In this document: in pieces, positions 6,215 to 14,838 of the stretch
Layout of the letters: each line of letters opens with the position of its first letter
Position numbering within the stretch: position 1 is the first letter of the stretch
From: Methylovirgula sp.
GTDB lineage: Bacteria; Pseudomonadota; Alphaproteobacteria; Rhizobiales; Beijerinckiaceae
Reading direction: 5' to 3'
Assembly (NCBI GenBank): GCA_030044485.1
Contig: JASHVQ010000048.1
Coordinates: 1-15,287, forward strand
DNA length: 15,287 bases
The notes under the pieces: model-generated
Databases searched by the model: none
Told to the model about the DNA's origin: nothing
Seen by the model: the letters and a program-made list of their open reading frames with translations, nothing else
Program-made: the position numbers and the translations under genes

Positions 6215-7189
6215 TCACTCCCAAGCTCGCGCCTCCTTAAGGCATGCAGCGAAGTTCCAAAGTCGGCTTCCGGGTCCTTTTATGCCGATAGTGCATAAGA
6301 GTTCGGCTACACGCGTAAGCATGAATGGCGGAATCCAATGGCTGAGGCGAATGATGAAATCTGCGTCCACCGTCCTCAGACACTCGAACTGTTGATCCCC
6401 ATATTTTCGCGCCGCATCTCTCATTGCACTCACAATTTTGTCCGAGAACTCCGGCATCGTCTCGTCAGGGTCCGGGAGAGCTTCGAGGATTCGTCTTACT
6501 TCGCGCAAGTCTGGCTTTATTGCGGCGTGGTGCTCAAGGCTAAAAAGCTCCGGCAGGTACTCGTCGGCTAACTGATAGGCCGGATAGCCCGATTTCAATT
6601 GAGAGTGCATTTTGGCCACCCGTTCCCTCGGTGACCGGATCAGCCGATCGAGGTGGATGAAATACTGGTCGGACCGCATGATGCCGCAGAAGGGCGGCCC
6701 CTCGAATCCAGAAGAATGAATCCTTTGATGAAAGGTTAGGGCGCCGGGCCGGTACAGCCTTCTTTGCAGTGAAGGAAGTTTTGTTCCGCCATGCAGGCGT
6801 CCCCGAGCGCGTGATTGGTAGATTTCTCCCCCACGGCGGAACAGCTCAAGTCGCGGTATGTCAAAGGCGGCATTGCGGGTTTTCTTGATCAGATCAGGTA
6901 TAGCGTGAAGCAAAGCGAGCGAGGGAAATTCGTCGTCGTCCATCCGCAGAACCCAGGGCGTCGCCGCAGCGAAGCTGCCGAATTCAATCAAGCCCGCTTC
7001 GACAAAGTCGCCGGAGGGCAGAAAGGTGACAACTCGCGCTCCTTGAGCCTCGAGAATGTCGGCGGTGCCGTCGCAACTGCGCTCGTCCACCACGTAAAGC
7101 GGCTCTATTCCCAAGTCGCGATAGGCGCTCAGGAAAATGGAAATCCAGCGGCTGCTGTCGCGCGTCGGGACGAATATGGAATAGATCAT
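6215..7189 (-). CDS. Glycosyltransferase family 2-like protein (GT-A fold)
   Basis: Likely transfers a sugar from a nucleotide-sugar donor to a glycan or lipid acceptor; the acceptor cannot be told. The 324-aa protein begins MIYSIFVPTRDSSRWISIF, a GT-A first strand, then YVVDERSCDGTADILEAQG (about 32-50) and the divalent-metal motif WVLRMDDDEF (79-88, DDDE at 84-87). The rest (about 100-324) has no motif I can name; no membrane segment is obvious. ATG 7189 is preferred over a GTG at 7207 because it starts directly at the conserved strand; Shine-Dalgarno is weak for both. Base composition differs from its neighbours: a hand count over 6301-6480 gives 97/180 GC (54%), against 60-67% in 60-base samples from ilvD and the ABC ATPase gene. 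It abuts the tRNA-Leu 3' end, suggesting acquisition by transfer. Confidence 0.8.
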   Translation of the reverse strand: MIYSIFVPTRDSSRWISIFLSAYRDLGIEPLYVVDERSCDGTADILEAQGARVVTFLPSGDFVEAGLIEFGSFAAATPWVLRMDDDEFPSLALLHAIPDLIKKTRNAAFDIPRLELFRRGGEIYQSRARGRLHGGTKLPSLQRRLYRPGALTFHQRIHSSGFEGPPFCGIMRSDQYFIHLDRLIRSPRERVAKMHSQLKSGYPAYQLADEYLPELFSLEHHAAIKPDLREVRRILEALPDPDETMPEFSDKIVSAMRDAARKYGDQQFECLRTVDADFIIRLSHWIPPFMLTRVAELLCTIGIKGPGSRLWNFAACLKEARAWE

Positions 7190-7283
7190 GGAGCAACTCG
7201 ACCACACCTCGACTGCAATCTCAACCTGGACATAAATCAGATGCCGGTCAAAGGGCCGGTAAGTCCCGCACTTTCAACCCAGG

Positions 7284-8171
7284 TCATTCGACGGATTCGG
7301 GCAAATGCGCGGCACCCGGACTGACCACCTTGCCGCGTCCCCGAAGAACTTTGGCGAGAATCGCTTCGGTCTCCGACCTCCAGCCGGGCGGCGCCTTGCG
7401 AAAGACCGGTTTCGCATCGCCGGGCACGATCTGGACGATCTTGAACCCGCGCGCCTTGAGGTCGCGCAGCAAGGCCGGCAGCATGGCCGCCGTCGAAGGT
7501 TTCGTGTCGTGCAGAAGAAGGATACCGCGTCCGGCGGCCTCGAGCCGCGCCATGACGAGCTTGCGCTCTGCGTCGGGCGTCATCTCGAGCCAATCGGAAG
7601 CCCAAAGATCGGCTCCGAAAATGCCGATGTCGCGGCTCTCGAGCCAGGCGAGAAGCGCCGGCGTGTCGGCAAATCCCGGAAAGCGGAAGAAGGGCACTTT
7701 CGGCTGTGCGCTCGCCGCGCCATAGGCGGCTTGGTCGTCCGCCATAAATCCTTTTTCGATATCGGCGCGCGCCGCGGCGTCCGGCAGCAGCCGCATGATC
7801 GGATGCGAAAAACTATGATGGCCGACGCTGTGGCCCTCGGCCAGCTCGCGACGCACCAGCGCCGGATAGGCCGCGGCATGGCGGCCGATGAGAAAGAACG
7901 TCGCCTTGACGCATTCTTGCGCAAGCGCGGCGAGAACCTCGGGCGTGGTCTTGGGCGAAGGTCCGTCGTCGAAGGTCAGCACGACCTCGTGGTCGGCGAG
8001 ATCGAGGCTGCGCGGATAGGATTTGAAGCCGACGGCAAAACCGCCCTTGGTCGAGAGCACGAGCCTACGCTCGACTCCGAGGCTGCGCGGCCCGCAGCCG
8101 GCTTTCGCTCCGGCCGCGAGGCCCAGCAGGCAGAGCGCGGCAAGGACTGTCGCAAGAATTATCGAGCGCAC
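7284..8171 (-). CDS. Secreted polysaccharide deacetylase (NodB / carbohydrate esterase 4 family)
   Basis: Predicted metal-dependent N-deacetylase acting on a polysaccharide or peptidoglycan outside the cytoplasm. The 295-aa protein starts with a signal peptide (MRSIILATVLAALCLLGLAA, cleavage likely after AKA-24). NodB motifs are present in order: TFDDGPSP (66-73, catalytic base and metal Asp), GHHSFSHP (117-124, metal His119 and His123), FFRFPGF (the family's RxPY position, here RFPG), GADLWASDW (matching DxxDW), and ILLLHDTKPS (LxH). The GTG start at 8171 is the only one that keeps the full signal peptide; no strong Shine-Dalgarno is visible. It ends 95 bp before the glycosyltransferase start on the same strand, so cotranscription is possible but not shown. 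Substrate unknown. Confidence 0.9.
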   Translation of the reverse strand: MRSIILATVLAALCLLGLAAGAKAGCGPRSLGVERRLVLSTKGGFAVGFKSYPRSLDLADHEVVLTFDDGPSPKTTPEVLAALAQECVKATFFLIGRHAAAYPALVRRELAEGHSVGHHSFSHPIMRLLPDAAARADIEKGFMADDQAAYGAASAQPKVPFFRFPGFADTPALLAWLESRDIGIFGADLWASDWLEMTPDAERKLVMARLEAAGRGILLLHDTKPSTAAMLPALLRDLKARGFKIVQIVPGDAKPVFRKAPPGWRSETEAILAKVLRGRGKVVSPGAAHLPESVE

Positions 8172-8208
8172 GACTTAACGCGCCGCAGGATCCGAGCCTT
8201 GCGAGCCG

Positions 8209-9522
8209 TCATGTGGGGTTTTCCAGGCTAAACGTCTCGGTCGTCTCGTCGTAGGCGAAAAGCTCGCCATAGCGGCCCCAATCGATGACGCTCTTCAGCG
8301 TCTGCTCGGCATAATCGTCGGACATGTAGTCTTCGAGCTCTTCGAGGAAACGCGCCTTGCGCGCCGCATGCGACGGCCGGTCGTCGAGCACCGCGCGGAT
8401 GCGCGCGGCGAGCGGCACATAGGCGACGAGATGTTCGCCGAAAAGCTTCTTGCGCACGTCGACCTCGGCCTCGGCGAAGCGCAGACCGTCCGGCGTCAGC
8501 TTGATGTCGCCTTCTTCGATCTCGGCGAAGCGCAAGAGCTGCAGCGTCTCTGCGGGCGGGAAGAGATCGTCGACCGCCATGGCCGTTTCGTCGGCCAGCG
8601 CCGGCAGATCGGCGCGCCCCTTGAACGACGGCCCGGCGATGGTCTCGATCAGGCCGGCGAGCGTTTCCATTGAGACTTCGGGCAGCGCCATGCCGACGCC
8701 CACGCCCGGGAACGTGCCTTCCCGGCCGGCATAGGTCGGCTCCTTGCGGCGCGTCATCAGGGCATAGATCCGGTCGACGAGCTGCCGGAATTCGGGGCCG
8801 AGGCGATTGCGCGGATGCTGCAGGTTCACCTGGATTTCCGCCGAAATGCGTCCCGGGTTGGAGGAAAGCACCAGGATGCGGTTGCACATCAAAACCGCTT
8901 CTTCGATGTTATGCGTCACCATGAGGATCGATTTGATCGGCATGCGGCCTTCGACCCAAAGATCGAGGAGGTCGGTGCGCAAAGTCTCGGCGGTCAGCAC
9001 GTCGAGCGCCGAAAACGGCTCGTCCATGAGAAGGATTTGCGGGTTGACCACCAGGGCGCGCGCAAAGCCGACGCGCTGGCGCATGCCGCCCGACAATTCC
9101 TTGGGGAAGGCCGATTCGAAACCGTCGAGGCCGATGAGGTCGATCGCCTTCAAGGCGCGGGTGCGCGCCTCTTGTTCCACGACTTTTTTGGCGCGCAACC
9201 CAAGCTCGACATTGGCGAGCACCGAAAGCCAGGGGAAAAGCGCGGCGCTTTGAAAGACCATCGCCACGGCCTCGAACGGGCCGCGCACCGGCTCGCCGCG
9301 GAACGTGACTTCGCCCGAAGTCGGCTTGGCGAGACCGGAGATGATGCGCAGCAGCGAGGACTTGCCGGAGCCGGAGCGGCCGAGCAAGCCGACGATCTCG
9401 CCCTCCTTGAGGGTCAGCGAGACATGGTCGAGGACGAGCGCGCCCGTCTCACCCGAGCCGGTGAGATAGCTTTGGCAGACATCCTTGACCTCGAGCAGAG
9501 GCTTCAATCTTGTCTCGAGCAT
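8209..9522 (-). CDS. ABC importer ATPase with C-terminal AAA-associated domain (nitrate/sulfonate/taurine superfamily)
   Basis: Energises import through the permease encoded just upstream. In the 437-aa protein the nucleotide-binding domain occupies about 1-255: Walker A GRSGSGKSS (48-56), Q-loop VFQSAALFPW (Q91), signature LSGGMRQR (143-150), Walker B ILLMDEP (163-169), D-loop SALD and H-loop VTHN (H204). The signature and LFPWLSVLANVELGL resemble SsuB/TauB/NrtD. Unlike those roughly 260-aa proteins it continues for about 180 residues with a mostly helical region (about 285-425) resembling the AAA-associated C-terminal domain family, possibly regulatory. ATG 9522 is preferred: GAGGG stands 6 bases upstream and the permease stop is only 7 bp away. 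A TTG at 9558 would overlap the permease. The substrate is not deducible. Confidence 0.92.
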   Translation of the reverse strand: MLETRLKPLLEVKDVCQSYLTGSGETGALVLDHVSLTLKEGEIVGLLGRSGSGKSSLLRIISGLAKPTSGEVTFRGEPVRGPFEAVAMVFQSAALFPWLSVLANVELGLRAKKVVEQEARTRALKAIDLIGLDGFESAFPKELSGGMRQRVGFARALVVNPQILLMDEPFSALDVLTAETLRTDLLDLWVEGRMPIKSILMVTHNIEEAVLMCNRILVLSSNPGRISAEIQVNLQHPRNRLGPEFRQLVDRIYALMTRRKEPTYAGREGTFPGVGVGMALPEVSMETLAGLIETIAGPSFKGRADLPALADETAMAVDDLFPPAETLQLLRFAEIEEGDIKLTPDGLRFAEAEVDVRKKLFGEHLVAYVPLAARIRAVLDDRPSHAARKARFLEELEDYMSDDYAEQTLKSVIDWGRYGELFAYDETTETFSLENPT

Positions 9523-9529
9523 GAAACCC

Positions 9530-11263
9530 TCAATCGAGCCGCGTACGTCGTTCGGCAAAGCGCGACATCGGCCGCCACAGAATCCGGTTGAAGAATATGA
9601 CGAAGACCGACATGACGGCGACCCCTAGCACGATCCGCGGATAATCGCCCGCCGCGGTCGCCGAAGCTATGTAGGAGCCGATGCCGTGCGCGCTCACCGT
9701 CTGGTTGCCCCATTTGACATATTCGGCGACGATTGCCGCGTTCCACGATCCGCCCGACGCCGTCAAGGCACCGGTCACATAATAGGGGAAAACCCCCGGC
9801 AGGATCACCATGAGCCACCAGTCGAGCCCGTAAACACGGAAGCTCGCGGCGGCCTCGCGCAAATCGTTCGGGAAGGCGCTCGCTCCGCCGACGACATTGA
9901 AAAGAATGTACCACTGCGTCCCAAAGATGATGAGGAAGCTCAACCAAATGTCCGGGTTGAGCGAAAACCGCACGATCAGCACCACGGCGATCGGAAAGAG
10001 AACATTGGCGGGGAAGGCCGCAAGAAATTGGGCGAGCGGCTGGATTTTCTCGGCAAGCCGCGAATTCAATCCGATGATCACCCCGACCGGCACCCAGATG
10101 AGCGAAGCCAGCAGGATCAGCGCGATGACGCGAAGCATCGTGATGGAAGTCAGCCACACCGCCTGACCGAGTTCGGCAAAGGTCAGATGCGTGCTCACAT
10201 AGCGATAGACGAGCCACAAAGCCCAAGCCCCGGCGAGGAGCCCTATGCCGGAAGAGAGCGCATCGAGGATGCGCTCCCTCCAGCGGTTGGCCTCGGCTGA
10301 AAGCTCGGGGTGAAACGGCAGTTCGAGGCGCAGCAGCGCCAGCCTCTTGAAAAGCTGGGCCGGCACGGCGATCAGCGCGCGCAGCAAATAGGTGCGGCGG
10401 AAAAGCTGGATGACCCAGGATTTCTCCTCATGTTCGCCCCCCGACAATTCGACCCGAAAGCGGGCGCCGAAGGTGACCAGCGGCCGGAACAGAAGCTGGT
10501 CGTAGGCGATGATCACCGCGAGCATGGTGAGAATCGCCGCGACGACCGCATCGATCCGCCTTTGGTCGATCGCCAGCGCGAGATAGGAGCCCACGCCCGG
10601 CAGGTTAACCGTCGTATCGCCGACCGAGATCGCCTCCGAGGCGACGACGAAGAACCAGCCGCCTGACATGGACATCATCGTGTTCCAGATGAGGCCCGGC
10701 ATCGCATAGGGCGTCTCGAGCTGCCAGAAGCGCTGCCAGGGCGACAACAGCAGGCTATTGGCGACCTCGTTCAGTTCGCGCGGCACATTGCGCAAGGATT
10801 GGTAGAAGGAGAAGGCCATGTTCCAGGCCTGGCTGGTGAAGATCGCAAAGATCGCCGCGCATTCGGCGCCGAGGGTCGATCCCGGGAAAAGACCGAGAAA
10901 GAAGGTCACGGTGAAGGACAGAAAGCCGAGGATCGGCACCGACTGCAGAACGTCGAGAATGGGGATCAAGAAGCGCTCGGCGCGGCGGCTCTTGGCCGCC
11001 CAGGTCGCATAGGTGAAGGTAAAGAGCAGCGAGAAGAAGATCGCCGCGAACATCCTGAGCGTGGTGCGCAGCGCGTAATAGGGCAGGTTCGCATAAGCGA
11101 GAGAAATCGTCGATTGCGGCGCCTGCAGCGGCAAGATCATGCCACGCGTGCCGTGTACGATCGCGATAAAGCCGGCAAAGATCACCGCCAGCGCGATCAC
11201 GTCGAACTGGTTCGGCAGCGCTTTGCGGCCGAGCGAGGCGAAGGCAACGAATCTCGACGACAT
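9530..11263 (-). CDS. ABC importer permease, two fused membrane modules
   Basis: Inner-membrane channel partner of the ATPase downstream. The 577-aa protein contains two binding-protein-dependent permease modules in tandem, so one chain may supply both halves of the channel. Module 1 (about residues 20-265) has the coupling-loop pattern NEVANSLLLSPWQRFWQLETPYAMPG (parts of 165-190) then SGGWFFVVASEAISV. Module 2 (about 335-570) has EAAASFRVYGLDWWL (470-484), LPGVFPYYVTG and SGGSWNAAIVAEYV. A polar linker (about 270-330) joins them. Both loops are of the SsuC/TauC/NrtB type. Start uncertain: ATG 11263 is used; an in-frame TTG at 11323 would give 597 aa; neither has a clear Shine-Dalgarno. First gene of a two-gene operon. 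No periplasmic binding protein is in the window. Confidence 0.9.
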   Translation of the reverse strand: MSSRFVAFASLGRKALPNQFDVIALAVIFAGFIAIVHGTRGMILPLQAPQSTISLAYANLPYYALRTTLRMFAAIFFSLLFTFTYATWAAKSRRAERFLIPILDVLQSVPILGFLSFTVTFFLGLFPGSTLGAECAAIFAIFTSQAWNMAFSFYQSLRNVPRELNEVANSLLLSPWQRFWQLETPYAMPGLIWNTMMSMSGGWFFVVASEAISVGDTTVNLPGVGSYLALAIDQRRIDAVVAAILTMLAVIIAYDQLLFRPLVTFGARFRVELSGGEHEEKSWVIQLFRRTYLLRALIAVPAQLFKRLALLRLELPFHPELSAEANRWRERILDALSSGIGLLAGAWALWLVYRYVSTHLTFAELGQAVWLTSITMLRVIALILLASLIWVPVGVIIGLNSRLAEKIQPLAQFLAAFPANVLFPIAVVLIVRFSLNPDIWLSFLIIFGTQWYILFNVVGGASAFPNDLREAAASFRVYGLDWWLMVILPGVFPYYVTGALTASGGSWNAAIVAEYVKWGNQTVSAHGIGSYIASATAAGDYPRIVLGVAVMSVFVIFFNRILWRPMSRFAERRTRLD

Positions 11264-11340
11264 GCGGGCACGTGCAATGCGAGGATGGTCGCCCCTCTTG
11301 TCATTAAGTGGGGTGACATTCAAGTGACGCGGCCGGGAAA

Positions 11341-11352
11341 CAGGGCGCCCTG
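11341..11352. repeat. Perfect 12-bp palindrome upstream of the ABC permease gene
   Basis: CAGGGCGCCCTG reads the same on both strands and lies 78 bp upstream of the permease ATG (18 bp from the alternative TTG), in the region between the divergent permease and ppx genes. It could be a regulator site, but GC-rich palindromes of this size can occur by chance. Confidence 0.25.
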
Positions 11353-11468
11353 AGCGGCTTTAAGCATCAATCCTTCGCCAAGCGGCGCCCGCCCGCACGC
11401 GTCGCGGGAAGGCGCGGGGATCGAGCCGAAATCGGGCACGGAAGTCGGCGCGCGAGGCCGCCCCCGCT

Positions 11469-11497
11469 TTGACCGTCGCAAGCGATTTCCCTATTCT
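11469..11497 (+). promoter_or_regulatory. Sigma-70-type promoter of the ppx/gppA gene
   Basis: TTGACC (11469-11474), a 17-base spacer and TATTCT (11492-11497) closely match the consensus. Transcription would start near 11504, giving a leader of about 40 bases with a good Shine-Dalgarno (GGAGGCTGGGGGA) before ATG 11543. It also argues against the upstream GTG at 11498, which would lie in the promoter. The remaining 11264-11468 shows only the palindrome at 11341. Confidence 0.65.
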
Positions 11498-11542
11498 GTG
11501 CTTCGATCCGATCGCGCGCGAAGCGGGTCGGAGGCTGGGGGA

Positions 11543-12643
11543 ATGAACGTGCAGCGCGCCGAAATGGGAGTGGTCGGAGAGAAGCCGGAGCCGAACAATC
11601 CGCAAAAGATCGAGATGTCTCCGACCGTTTCCACGCCCAACGCCGACAAGCCGCCGCCGACCTATGCGGCGCTCGATCTCGGCACCAACAATTGCCGGCT
11701 GCTGATCGCCCGGCCGGCTTTCGCCGACGCCGTCGGATTTCGCATCATCGATTCCTTTTCGCGCATTGTGCGTCTGGGCGAGGGTCTTTCTCAGTCGGGC
11801 CGGCTCGGAGAGGCGGCGATTACCCGGACTCTCGACGCGCTCGACGTCTGCCGCGCCAAAATGCTGGCGCGCGGCGTAACGCGGGCGCGGCTGATCGCCA
11901 CCGAGGCCTGTCGGGCCGCCGAAAACGGCGCCGAATTCGTCGCTCAAGTTTTCAAAAAACTGGGGCTCGAACTCGAGATCGTCGATCGCGAGACCGAGGC
12001 GCGTCTTGCCGCAGCGGGTTGCGCCTCGCTCATGGATCCAGCCGCCGAGGCCGTCCTGCTCTTCGATATCGGCGGCGGTTCCTCGGAGGTCATTTGGCTC
12101 GATGGACCGGGCCGCGATGCCCGGACCCAGCTCGCCGAACGCATCCGCTTCTGGGTGTCGCTGCAACTGGGCGTCGTGACGCTGGCCGAAAGGTTCGGGG
12201 GCATCGACGTGAGCGAAGCGACGTTCGAAGCCATGGTCGAGAGCGTGACCGCCGAACTCGAGGGATTCATCGCGAGCGCCCGAAAACTCGGCGGGCGCGC
12301 CAATTTCCATCTGCTCGGCACATCCGGAACGGTTACGACGATCGGCGGGATTTTCCTCAATCTGGCGCGCTATGACCGGCGCCGGGTCGACGGCCTATGG
12401 ATGACGGAGCGTGAGGTCGATGCGACGGTCGCCCGGCTGCGCCGCATGTCTTATGGCGAGCGCCGCGCCAACGGCTGCATCGGCCCGGAACGCGCCGATC
12501 TGGTGCTTGCCGGCTGCGCGATTCTCGAGGCGATCCGGCGCGCCTTTCCGGCCAGGCGCGTGCGCATCGCCGACCGTGGGCTGCGCGAGGGAATTCTGAT
12601 GCAATTGATGAATGCCGACCGCGCCCGCGGACAGATCAGGTGA
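11543..12643 (+). CDS. ppx: Ppx/GppA family exopolyphosphatase / pppGpp phosphohydrolase
   Basis: Cytoplasmic phosphatase of the ASKHA (actin-like ATPase) fold, releasing phosphate from polyphosphate and/or converting pppGpp to ppGpp. The 366-aa protein has a Pro-rich disordered N-terminus (about 1-40), then the first phosphate-binding motif [15 protein letters not shown] (42-56), [11 protein letters not shown] with the expected catalytic Glu121, the second phosphate motif DIGGGSSEV (175-183) and a later [13 protein letters not shown]. It is the short, single-unit form: the C-terminal HD-type domain of E. coli Ppx (513 aa) is missing, as is common in alphaproteobacteria. Start ATG 11543 is supported by a strong Shine-Dalgarno and by the promoter. 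Its end overlaps or nearly meets rlmE, an association often seen in this class. Polyphosphate versus pppGpp preference cannot be decided. Confidence 0.9.
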   Translation: MNVQRAEMGVVGEKPEPNNPQKIEMSPTVSTPNADKPPPTYAALDLGTNNCRLLIARPAFADAVGFRIIDSFSRIVRLGEGLSQSGRLGEAAITRTLDALDVCRAKMLARGVTRARLIATEACRAAENGAEFVAQVFKKLGLELEIVDRETEARLAAAGCASLMDPAAEAVLLFDIGGGSSEVIWLDGPGRDARTQLAERIRFWVSLQLGVVTLAERFGGIDVSEATFEAMVESVTAELEGFIASARKLGGRANFHLLGTSGTVTTIGGIFLNLARYDRRRVDGLWMTEREVDATVARLRRMSYGERRANGCIGPERADLVLAGCAILEAIRRAFPARRVRIADRGLREGILMQLMNADRARGQIR

Positions 12644-13331
12644 CCGAGCCGCGCGGCCAATGTTGAAGAAACGGGTGAAAACGGCGCGCAAGCGGCCCCT
12701 GGCTTCGACGCTCTGGCTCGAACGCCAGCTCAACGATCCCTATGTGGCGCGCGCCAAGCGCGAGGGCTACCGGTCGCGCTCCGCCTATAAGCTCATCGAG
12801 ATCGAGGCGCGCTATCACATTTTGAAACGCGGACAGAAGGTCGTCGATCTTGGCGCGGCGCCGGGCGGCTGGTCGCAGGTCGCCGCCGCCAAGGTCGGGG
12901 GCGGCGAGGGCACGGGAAAGGTTCTCGGCATTGATCTTCTTCCTGTCGACCCCGTTCCAGGCGCCGAATTCCGCGTCCTCGATTTTCTCGATCCCGAGGC
13001 ACCGCGAATTTTAAAGGACTGGCTGAATGGCCCGGCCGACGTCGTTCTTTCCGACATGGCCGCCAACACCACCGGACATCGCAAGACCGATCATCTGCGC
13101 ATCATGGGGCTCGTCGAACAGGCCGCGCAATTTGCCTGCGAAGTGTTGGCCGACGGAGGCACGTTTCTCGCGAAAGTCCTGCAAGGCGGGACCGAGGCCG
13201 AGCTTCTTGCCGAGCTGAAGCGCCGGTTCGCCGAAGTGCGGCATGTGAAGCCCAAGGCGAGCCGGGCGGATTCTTCCGAGCTCTATATTCTGGCGATGGG
13301 GTTTCGCGGCCGCGGCCGGCAAGCCGGCTAG
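12612..13331 (+). CDS. rlmE: RlmE (FtsJ/RrmJ), 23S rRNA U2552 2'-O-methyltransferase
   Basis: SAM-dependent enzyme methylating the ribose of U2552 in the 23S rRNA A-loop, a late step of 50S assembly. From this ATG the protein is 239 aa. It shows [29 protein letters not shown] (parts of 35-63), the SAM-binding motif [16 protein letters not shown] (77-92), [16 protein letters not shown] (146-161), and the K-D-K-E tetrad Lys60, Asp148, Lys188 (FLAKVLQGG) and Glu223 ([11 protein letters not shown]). Start uncertain: ATG 12612 overlaps ppx by 32 bp, while ATG 12660 starts 16 bp after the ppx stop ([14 protein letters not shown], 223 aa); neither has a strong Shine-Dalgarno. Cotranscribed with ppx. 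The stop TAG shares the CTAG at 13328-13331 with the convergent MFS gene. Confidence 0.95.
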   Translation: MPTAPADRSGDRAARPMLKKRVKTARKRPLASTLWLERQLNDPYVARAKREGYRSRSAYKLIEIEARYHILKRGQKVVDLGAAPGGWSQVAAAKVGGGEGTGKVLGIDLLPVDPVPGAEFRVLDFLDPEAPRILKDWLNGPADVVLSDMAANTTGHRKTDHLRIMGLVEQAAQFACEVLADGGTFLAKVLQGGTEAELLAELKRRFAEVRHVKPKASRADSSELYILAMGFRGRGRQAG

Positions 13332-14737
13332 GCCTCGAGGCGTTGCGCCTTGCGCCGCGGCGGTCCGGCGAGATCGGTGCCCGCGTCTTCGGGCAGACGT
13401 CTGAACATGAGCACCGAACAGGCCGAGACGATCGCCACGACGATGAAGCCCCAGTGGAAATCGACGACGGCGAGATGCGTGCCGCCGCGCAAGGCGCGCG
13501 AGAGCTGGATGCCGAAGGCGCCGACCGCGATCCCCAAGCTCAGGGAAAGTTGCTGGGCGACCGCGGCGAAACTTGTCGCCCGGCTCATCGCCAGCGTGTC
13601 GATCTCCGCATAAGTGATCGCATTGATGGCGGTAAATTCCAGCGAGCGAAAGAATCCGCCCAGCAGCAGCAGCGCCATCATCAGCGTCACCGGCGTGGCG
13701 CGGGTGAAGAAACTGTAGCTGACCAGAAAAGCGCAGCTTATGAGCGCGTCGAAGATCAGAACCGGCCGGAACCCGAAGAAGCGCAGAATGGGCGCCGCCG
13801 TCACCTTCATCAACATCGCGCCGGCGGCGGCGACGAAAGTGACCGATCCGGATTGAAAAGGATTGAGACCGAAGCCGACCTGCAGCATCAGCGGCAGCAG
13901 AAAAGGCATCGCCCCGATGCCGAGGCGAAATATCGAGCCGCCGAGGATGCTGGCGCGAAAGGTCGGAAAGGCCAGAAGTCGCAGATCGAGGATCGGGAAT
14001 TTGCTGCGCCGCGCGTGCAGCCAATAGCCGAGGAGCAGAATGGCGCCCGCAGCGAGCAGGGCGACGACGATCTCTTTGCCGGCGACGCCGCGTCCGGCGA
14101 TGGTCAGGCCGAAGAGCAGCGATGCCAAGCCCGCGCCGGAGAGCAGGAAGCCCCTGACGTCGAGCGGCCAAGGCTCTTCAGCGCGCACATTCTTGATGAA
14201 CAGGCCGACGAGCAGTATGCCGAACAGGCCGATCGGCACATTGACGAAGAAAATCCAGCGCCAATGGAAATAGGTGGTGATGAAGCCGCCGATGAGAGGG
14301 CCGCAAAGAGGCCCGAGCAGCGCCGGGATCATGATGTAAGAGAGCGCTCCGACCACCTCGGCGCGCGTGACCGAGCGAAGCAACACCAGCCTGCCGACGG
14401 GCACCATCATCGCCCCGCCGAACCCCTGGACCATGCGCGCGCCGACAAATTCCCAAAGCGTGCTCGAAAGCCCGCAGAGGATCGAGCCAAAGGTAAAGAT
14501 AAGGATGGCGCTGCCGAAAATCGTGCGCGCCCCGAACTTATCCGCCGCCCAGCCGCTCGCCGGAATGAAGATGGCGAGCGATAGGAGATAGGAGGTCAGC
14601 GCCAGTTTCAGGGTGATCGGATCCTCGTGCAGATCGACGGCGATCGCCGGCAACGAGGTCGAGATCACGGTCCCGTCGAGGGTCTCCATGAATATGGCGC
14701 AAGCGACGATAAGCGCCGTAAGCAGATAGCGCGGCAA
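13328..14737 (-). CDS. MFS exporter, DHA2 (EmrB/QacA) type
   Basis: Inner-membrane, proton-driven exporter of drugs or other small molecules. The 469-aa protein has many hydrophobic segments spread over its length, with the DHA2 hallmarks: TM1 [18 protein letters not shown] (16-33, with Asp21), motif [12 protein letters not shown] (62-72), [17 protein letters not shown] (100-116), the antiporter motif C region [13 protein letters not shown] (141-153) and [14 protein letters not shown] (157-170). Length fits the 14-segment group or is slightly short. The C-terminus is polar ([18 protein letters not shown]). The start is TTG 14737: the first in-frame ATG (14689) would remove half of TM1 and no in-frame ATG lies upstream. 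Convergent with rlmE, divergent from guaB. No regulator or membrane-fusion partner adjoins it, so the substrate is unknown. Confidence 0.9.
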   Translation of the reverse strand: MPRYLLTALIVACAIFMETLDGTVISTSLPAIAVDLHEDPITLKLALTSYLLSLAIFIPASGWAADKFGARTIFGSAILIFTFGSILCGLSSTLWEFVGARMVQGFGGAMMVPVGRLVLLRSVTRAEVVGALSYIMIPALLGPLCGPLIGGFITTYFHWRWIFFVNVPIGLFGILLVGLFIKNVRAEEPWPLDVRGFLLSGAGLASLLFGLTIAGRGVAGKEIVVALLAAGAILLLGYWLHARRSKFPILDLRLLAFPTFRASILGGSIFRLGIGAMPFLLPLMLQVGFGLNPFQSGSVTFVAAAGAMLMKVTAAPILRFFGFRPVLIFDALISCAFLVSYSFFTRATPVTLMMALLLLGGFFRSLEFTAINAITYAEIDTLAMSRATSFAAVAQQLSLSLGIAVGAFGIQLSRALRGGTHLAVVDFHWGFIVVAIVSACSVLMFRRLPEDAGTDLAGPPRRKAQRLEA

Positions 14738-14820
14738 GGGGGTCCCGGGGGCTATGGGGCGGTGGAGATAATCTAGGGCGTGGCACGGCTTAAGGATAGA
14801 TGCGGATCGGGCCGCCCGGC

Positions 14821-14838
14821 CGCAAAGTCGGCTTTGCG
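14821..14838. promoter_or_regulatory. Inverted repeat in the MFS-guaB intergenic region
   Basis: CGCAAAG (14821-14827) and CTTTGCG (14832-14838) form a perfect 7-bp inverted repeat with loop TCGG, overlapping the proposed guaB -35. It could be an operator or an RNA hairpin; there is no T-tract for a terminator. Confidence 0.35.

Noticed and set aside
6152..7290. Possible integrated element with att repeats from the tRNA-Leu 3' end
   Set aside because: I looked for a second copy of the tRNA 3' sequence near 7190-7290 and for an integrase, and found neither. Only the composition and location argue for transfer.
7305..8231. A 308-codon plus-strand frame opposite the polysaccharide deacetylase
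   Set aside because: Arg-rich shadow frame; all NodB motifs are on the minus strand.
8815..9591. Long plus-strand frames opposite the ABC genes (8815-9591, 9686-10300, 10799-11353)
   Set aside because: They are antisense to well-supported ATPase and permease genes and have no family signature.
13343..14584. A 413-codon open frame on the plus strand opposite the MFS exporter
   Set aside because: Highly charged, Glu/Arg/Gln-rich low-complexity translation, the typical antisense shadow of a membrane protein gene; the minus-strand MFS motifs are clear.
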